A model generated the notes under the pieces. It did no database searches. It saw nothing but the letters and a program-made list of their open reading frames with translations, and was not told the DNA's origin. Shown here piece by piece: positions 58,669 to 64,000 of a stretch of 64,000 bases of DNA (position 1 is its first letter; each line of letters starts with the position of its first letter). The stretch covers positions 36,326,387 to 36,390,386 of the forward strand of contig JBCFYV010000012.1 of assembly GCA_039000515.1 (NCBI GenBank). The letters are read 5' to 3'. The translations under genes were made by a program, and so were the position numbers. The DNA comes from Timema cristinae. Its lineage: Eukaryota; Arthropoda; Insecta; Phasmatodea; Timematidae.

Positions 58669-58917
58669 GTTTACGTATTTTTAACGTGTATTAAAACTTT
58701 TCTATCCATATCAGTTGTTTTTTTACTTAATTAAACCTTACTTTTTGGATACGCTGCCTCCACGTACACATAATTATATCAAAGCATGGATTGAATCTTC
58801 AGCCGTCACTTTTGATAGATATTGTAAATATCTTTAAAATAATACTAATAAAAAGATTTTATTAATGTTAACAAAAAAAAAAAGATTGGATTTTCTAAAA
58901 TGTCCTTTCTACCAAGT

Positions 58918-59140
58918 TTGACATCTCAGCTCAGTCGGTAACGTGTCTGTCTACTGAGTTAAGGGTCCCAGGTTCGATCCCTGACATGGCCGAAATATTT
59001 ATCATTGATGAAATATAGTTTTTCCCTTTCAAAGAGATGAATTAACAGTTGGGAGCTGGTTGTTGTGTTTGTTCTAGATTTAAGTAAGTTTATAAGTCGT
59101 GTACTGTTATATTCATTCGGTTCAAAAAGTGCACGTTAAA
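58918..59140 (+). mobile_element. tRNA-derived SINE, family C, best copy
   Basis: Head ctcagctcagtcggtaacgt (A box) and caggttcgatccctgacatg (B box), spaced as in a tRNA. Body gggagctggttgttgtgttt, tttataagtcgtgtactgtt, and the end gaaaataaaatcc. Distinct tail from A and B. Confidence 0.8.
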
Positions 59141-59144
59141 TATC

Positions 59145-59660
59145 TAAATTATATGAAAATAAAATCCTTCCTACTAAAATTTAACTGTAAAATAGAGCAA
59201 TGAATGTATGTCGAATGAATGGGCTAAATTTTAATACCGGGCTTAAGATATATTTAAATTACACACATTGAAAAATCCCCTAAAATCTATAATACGAATA
59301 ATATACAAAAATAATAGTTTCAATACAGTGCATGTCCCTCCCACATCTACTTTTCCTCTGTCTCTTTATACCACCAATTTAATCAACTTCCCTCTTTTTC
59401 CACTCCTTCACAAAGTAAATATCTTATATACGAGTATATGCCACTGAATGTTTTATGATTGTGTTTAGTAAAAGGTTTGTTTGAATTAACTGGTCAAAAT
59501 GTCTGGTTTTTAACGTTTTTGTTTTCCACCAGAGAAAATAGTGACCATTAAATATTAATAGTGAACACATTAAACAAATTCAATTGATGTGATCGATAGC
59601 GGATTTTGCTCAGGTATTAAATATTTCAACAATTACATTCTATGAACCTCAATTCTTTTT
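59145..59660. other. Unassigned AT-rich DNA
   Basis: Nothing recognised. Confidence 0.45.
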
Positions 59661-59666
59661 TTTTAT

Positions 59667-59915
59667 CACTGCATCTTACTACCTGTTCAGGTTATACGCT
59701 TATGTACTAATTATGCTAATGGTTTTAGGGATATAAAAGGCTATATATAGAGAGAAAGTGTACCCGTATTTGGGTTGGGGGAGTGGAAAACCATTTTGGA
59801 TAAAACACCCTCAGTACACCCGACCGAGATTCAAACCTCGATCTACCCATCATCGGCAGTCTTGTCTACTACTAGAGTAACGCCTTGGATCATGCGACCA
59901 CCGAAGTGGGTAGCC
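59667..59915 (-). mobile_element. SINE family A, full length
   Basis: Tail atcactgcatcttactacct, body gtgtacccgtatttgggttg, B-box complement gagattcaaacctcgatcta, head ggatcatgcgaccaccgaag. Confidence 0.88.
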
Positions 59916-60394
59916 GCCATTTGAACATGCGAGGCCATACTTGTCGTTCAGCCATTGCCCCTGTTCCAATTATGGTCTTAGAAACTGCGTATCTGATCAA
60001 TCTATCCCGTCTTCAATATACAAGTCCAACTCGATTTTTCCGAAGAAAATTCTTGTAATTGGGAACTGGGTTGCTCAAGGAAATGTATTTAGTTTTAGAT
60101 GGGAACGTAATCTACGCGTGTAAAGTGAGTGGATAAGTCTTTGCTCATTTCTGGTGCGGATATCTCCTCTCTCTTTCTCGTTCTCTAACATGGTACGTCT
60201 CACTCCAATATGGTCAAACGTTCGAAGGTTTTAACTTCGACCATAGAACAAGGGGGATTAGGATCTTATACTTACTGCTCCTAGACCGCTCACTGCAAAC
60301 TGCAACACACAATCTTCAGATTACGTCACGGCAACAGAAGTATTGGTCGTGCGCGTGGTGTAAGGAGTGGCTGCGTTTGCACCATTTCGTAGTA

Positions 60395-60635
60395 AAGTTT
60401 AAGGTGGGAGGGTAGGGGACGCGAGAAAAGGTCAGTGAGTTTGCAGTTTTTATACCAAAACTTTTTTTTTTGCCCAAAATAAATAAAATATTGCTCTAAT
60501 AGGAACAAAGAATTTAATTTTCTTCACATTGTGATCTCAACAGTTGTTGAATATCAGTCATGATCATAGCAGCATTAGATGAGAAACTTTTTAAATGAAG
60601 AGAAAAAGTGTTCATTATATTCCAAGACGCCCTTG
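60395..60635 (+). repeat. Dispersed repeat R, copy 2
   Basis: ggacgcgagaaaaggtcagt, aataaataaaatattgctc and tcaacagttgttgaatatca match 14.3-14.5 kb in the same orientation. 60563-60630 matches in the reverse orientation. Confidence 0.65.
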
Positions 60636-60639
60636 ACGG

Positions 60640-61330
60640 ACATTCATTATAAATCCAATTCCAGATATAAGCGACAGTAAACATATGAAGCACAAAAATA
60701 ATATTAAAAGTACAATGATTTGCTTTGCTTGCATCCAGAATACTGTTACATTTATTTATTTTGAATTTCTTAAGCTACAGATAAAACTAATTATAAGTTT
60801 TATAGTTGAGTTAGTGTTCGTGAACTTGTACTCAACCTACATTTGAAATAGCGTATATTCTGGGTGTTTTCTCAACAAAAGGTTGTTATTTCTGTTCGTC
60901 AAATGATTAGCTGAGTATTGTCTGCTTGCTCCTTGTTGTAGAAGATTTTCTCCTGGGGTGTAATAAAATAAAGGACTAAGTTTCTTTCTTGACAGAAATT
61001 GTTGCGGTCATCGTATGACCAGATAACACTCTCATTGTCAGACCTCCACGGTAGTACTTTCCTGGGTCAAAAAATGTTGGTATATGATAGTGTGACGTGA
61101 TGGTATCACTTCCATGGCTGTTCCGTCAATTACCACAGTCACTGTGTGAACCGGTAAGTAGCCCACTGCCACGTCAGTGTGCCATTGAACCCATCTCCTA
61201 TTAACGCTAAGCAGATTGTCTCACAATCTAAGCTAAAATAGAATTGAGCATTCATTTAGCTGGCTAAGCAGTTCAAAGAATATGTTTTTATCATTTCAAA
61301 GAACGTTATTTCAGACCAATAGAGGACTTA
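60640..61330. other. Unassigned DNA
   Basis: No ORF or repeat recognised. Confidence 0.45.
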
Positions 61331-61334
61331 ACAT

Positions 61335-62400
61335 TGCTAGATCCTAGAGTGTTTGATCCACGCAGGATATCTCTTCGTGCTACTCATTTTCTTTTCCACT
61401 TATGCTTATTTATCGTACTTCTATTTACCTCAATGACAATCAGTTCTTCAGCCGCTCTTGCAACAGCAGTACTGTACCTACGGGAACAAAATTATATGCA
61501 TGGGCACAAATGGCATCACGGAAACTGTGGATCTTGTTGGTCACGCCAGGTGTAGGGGGAATATTGACCATTGACGGACACAATACTATGACATACCACG
61601 AACGACAGTGCCAAGCACCCCTGGACATCGTGGCCCAGGGCAGTTTCTAGATCGGTACCTATAATAGCTACCTCCCTCGCCCACGAAGGATGGGATGATC
61701 CGGTTCAAGCTGGATAGCCAGGGAGGCGAGAATTAACGCCTCCTCCCCTTCCAATCACTCACTAGTTGGACCGGCACAGGGGGACTACGTGCCCCCCACC
61801 TATCCAGGGTGGTAACCAGAGCCATTTACTTCCGCTCACAGAAGCGACCTTGTGATCTCCACTCTTTCCCGTGTGTAGGGGAATGGGATTACGCCCATTG
61901 CTCGTGGGAAAGTAATCTATCACTTCTCGTGCGTACGAGTGGAGGCGCCCATGCTCTAGCCCATGCACTACTAACTGTCCGGGTTAGCACCGGAGCACTG
62001 AAATGGCTCACCACACGAAGGGCGAGGCCCAGGCCAGCGGGCCCAGAACCCCAAGGACCCGGCCTATAGCACAGCACCCCCAGAGCCCAGGCCCGAAAGA
62101 TCGAGCCCCTCCCCTCTGCCAACCCCATCACTCGTTGGCAATTAAACTCACTTCCCCACAGAGTCCAACCCATTTCTGGGCCGCCGCCGCCGCCGCAGAC
62201 GTCAAGCCACGCGAGCCCGCCAACAAGCTCGTATGACCTCAGTCCATGACGTGGGCTTTGGAGCCCAGCCCTATGTACTGCGTATAACGGAAGTCTAACG
62301 AAGGCATACCAGTCTGCAGGGCCACCCCGAGCACCCGTATGTAACCTCTAAGGCCCGACCTATAGCGCAGCACCCTCTCTGGCACGTTGTAAGGGGAATG
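61335..62400. other. GC-rich island of unknown identity
   Basis: Sharply GC-richer than the window, with a GCC run (ccgccgccgccgccg) at 62181-62195. Overlapping open frames on both strands (61334-61650 +, 61440-61628 -, 61889-62173 -, 61809-62236 +) are expected from stop-poor composition and carry no domain I know. It contains repeated small blocks: gcccggcctatagcrcagca occurs at about 62060 and 62350. It may be a decayed GC-rich transposon or a CpG-type regulatory region. Confidence 0.35.
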
Positions 62401-62429
62401 GTAAGAATACCGTAAAAAGCCTATTCTCA

Positions 62430-62660
62430 GTTAGTAGTGCGTCTAGCTACCTAAATAACTGTGCCAGATTTGATTTCCAGCGTGGGCGAAATATTTTTCA
62501 TTTGATTAAACTATGGGCTCCCCTTTCACACAGACGAGTTAACAGCCAGGTGACTTGTTGTTGCGTTTGTTCTAGAATCAAGCTATTTTATAGGTTGTGT
62601 TCTGATATAATCAAGTGGTTCAGAGATCATCCATAAAATACCCCAATATAATAAGTATGT
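62430..62660 (+). mobile_element. SINE family C, diverged
   Basis: Weak head (gtagtgcgtctagctaccta, gatttgatttccagcgtggg), good body gacttgttgttgcgtttgtt, ctattttataggttgtgttc. Confidence 0.7.
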
Positions 62661-62664
62661 GAAT

Positions 62665-62995
62665 AGGATATAGTGAGTGTGTTTCCACTGACAGGCATCG
62701 TTTTCACCTTTTATTAAAAATAAATTTCAAGAGGAGCTCAAAAGTTATCATTGGGTATCAGTGTAGAGTGTGAAGACCTCTTTTTGTACCCCTTGTCTCT
62801 AATCTGTCAAGATGACTGAGACAAGGAGGTATAAGAGGGGCCAACACGAGAAAGCACACACATGGTTGGAGGTTTTCGGTAGTAGGCAGTGGTTTCAATC
62901 TCAAATTAGTTGAAGGGCCGGATTTGCAAACTTGGGGCGTGTTGTGAACCACTATATAGAAATATGATTGATTAAATATATTCTATACTTTTGTT
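62665..62995. other. Unassigned DNA
   Basis: A 64-codon minus frame (62758-62952) has no recognised motif. Confidence 0.4.
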
Positions 62996-62997
62996 TT

Positions 62998-63230
62998 TGC
63001 CGCGTATCTTAACTTCCCGCCAAGACTTTGCACGTTCTAATCATAGGATGAAGAAGATATAATTTAGAGGAAATGTAGCCGAATTTGAACGAAGATAATG
63101 TTATAGACCATCTATGAAAAAACAACCTCTGAACACGCGGTTGGAATTAGAACCCTGACCTCCCCAACACCAGCAAACTAGTCCAGATGAAACTGGCGTT
63201 TAATGTGCGTGCCCAACGATGTAGGTATTT
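62998..63230 (-). mobile_element. SINE family A, diverged
   Basis: Tail remnant gccgcgtatcttaacttccc, body agaggaaatgtagccgaatt, B-box complement ggaattagaaccctgacctc, head gcgtttaatgtgcgtgccca. Confidence 0.68.
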
Positions 63231-63234
63231 ACTA

Positions 63235-63715
63235 GCTATTTTATGCAATGTATTTAAAAGCATTAATGCACATTTAAAATATTTAATCACTTATATTTTG
63301 CCAGATATGAATGGTGGTCAACGAAATGCTCAAAGCAGTATTTATTAAATTATGTAAATAAAAGTTCCCACAATCAAGGATTATAATAGATAAAAATATA
63401 CATCAAGATTTGATAAAGATACTAGTGTTTTTTGCTGTTCAAAATTAAATACACACTAAAATTAAACTATTCTATTTTGTGCGCGTATATGAATGAGGAC
63501 CTGAAAGTAATATAAAGGTATTGAAGACAAGCGGGCTGACCACATGTATCTCGTGAGTTGGATACAGTTCGTGGGTCGTTAGTTTGTGAACCCCACTCTA
63601 TAAGTTTTATTAATTACAGTGTGTAGACAGATTATTATGTTAGTGGCAATAGAAAATTGAGTATGTGTCAGTCGTCTGGGGTCAAGTCCCAAAACTACGC
63701 TCCACATTAGCTATT
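63235..63715. other. Unassigned AT-rich DNA
   Basis: Nothing recognised. Confidence 0.45.
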
Positions 63716-63721
63716 CCAACA

Positions 63722-63975
63722 CCCTTCGGTGTCTGAATGGTCTAAGTTGTCACTTTTGCAATAGACCAGACCACCAATGACGAAGAAACTGGGGTTCCAA
63801 ACCATGTCGGGTGTACTGAGGGTGATTTTTTTTCCCTAAATTGTTTTCCCCTCTCCTCCTCCACGCAAATATGGGTACACTTCCTCTAAACTCAACCTTT
63901 TTGGTCCCAAACACATTAGCGTAATAGTACATATGCGTACATCCCGAATAGATATTAAGATGCATTGCTAAAGAT
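63722..63975 (+). mobile_element. SINE family A, full length
   Basis: Head ggtgtctgaatggtctaagt, B box ggttccaaaccatgtcgggt, body cacgcaaatatgggtacact, tail catcccgaatagatattaag. Confidence 0.82.
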
Positions 63976-64000
63976 AAAACTATCACTAAACGTCTGTATA

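Noticed and set aside
58918..58990. Functional tRNA gene
   Set aside because: A and B boxes are present, but the acceptor stem does not pair and a family C SINE body follows directly.
61334..62236. Several overlapping open frames as genes
   Set aside because: They overlap on both strands in a GC-rich, stop-poor stretch with no shared domain; openness is compositional.

Overview
The window looks like AT-rich, repeat-dominated arthropod nuclear DNA, most likely from an insect. The evidence is abundant tRNA-derived SINEs, decayed non-LTR retrotransposons of a type common in insects, a mariner transposase relic, non-autonomous Helitrons, and no dense coding. This assignment is inferred from repeat types; nothing in the window names a species. 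I found no intact host protein-coding gene, rRNA gene or functional tRNA gene. The longest open frames lie inside repeats or in sequence without coding character.

Layout. 0-9 kb: a broken fragment of a bacterial-type class II fructose-1,6-bisphosphatase (glpX) at the left edge, then SINEs, LINE 3' ends, a Helitron, and a foldback element carrying a SINE with perfect target duplications. 9-23 kb: one unexplained higher-GC open frame (9.05-9.35 kb), several copies of an unclassified dispersed repeat (called U here), a stretch that looks poorly polished (19.2-20.5 kb), and a near-perfect 37-bp palindrome at 21.1 kb. 23.97-28.18 kb: a 4.2-kb segment bounded by TTAA and 14-bp inverted repeats, like a piggyBac-type element without a transposase; it holds SINEs and a minisatellite. 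28-35 kb: a decayed LINE inserted in a U repeat, a G-quadruplex tract, and a second Helitron. 35.9-38.4 kb: a 64-bp satellite with about 39 units. 40.2 kb: two full CRE palindromes. 41.9-44.9 kb: an 89-bp satellite with about 34 units and higher-order structure. 45.9-48.5 kb: repeated blocks and foldbacks. 50-52.5 kb: a third Helitron, a LINE fragment and a hAT relic. 54-64 kb: a 49-bp palindrome, nested SINE/MITE structures, a mariner pseudogene, and a GC-rich island at 61.3-62.4 kb.

SINE families used below. Family A: tRNA-like head with a GGTTCGAATCTCGGTCGGGT B box, about 250 bp. Family B: a different tRNA head (GGGGTTCAATCCTCGG), about 290 bp. A and B share the same 3' tail, CCCGAACGGGTAGTAAGACG followed by a gtgctaa terminus. 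Family C: head with AGGTTCGATCCCTGAC and a different body. Family D: a single copy. Target-site duplications around several A and B copies show retrotransposition, and nesting gives relative ages. Nothing here forms an operon or pathway; the biology is transposition, satellite amplification and one fossil bacterial gene.
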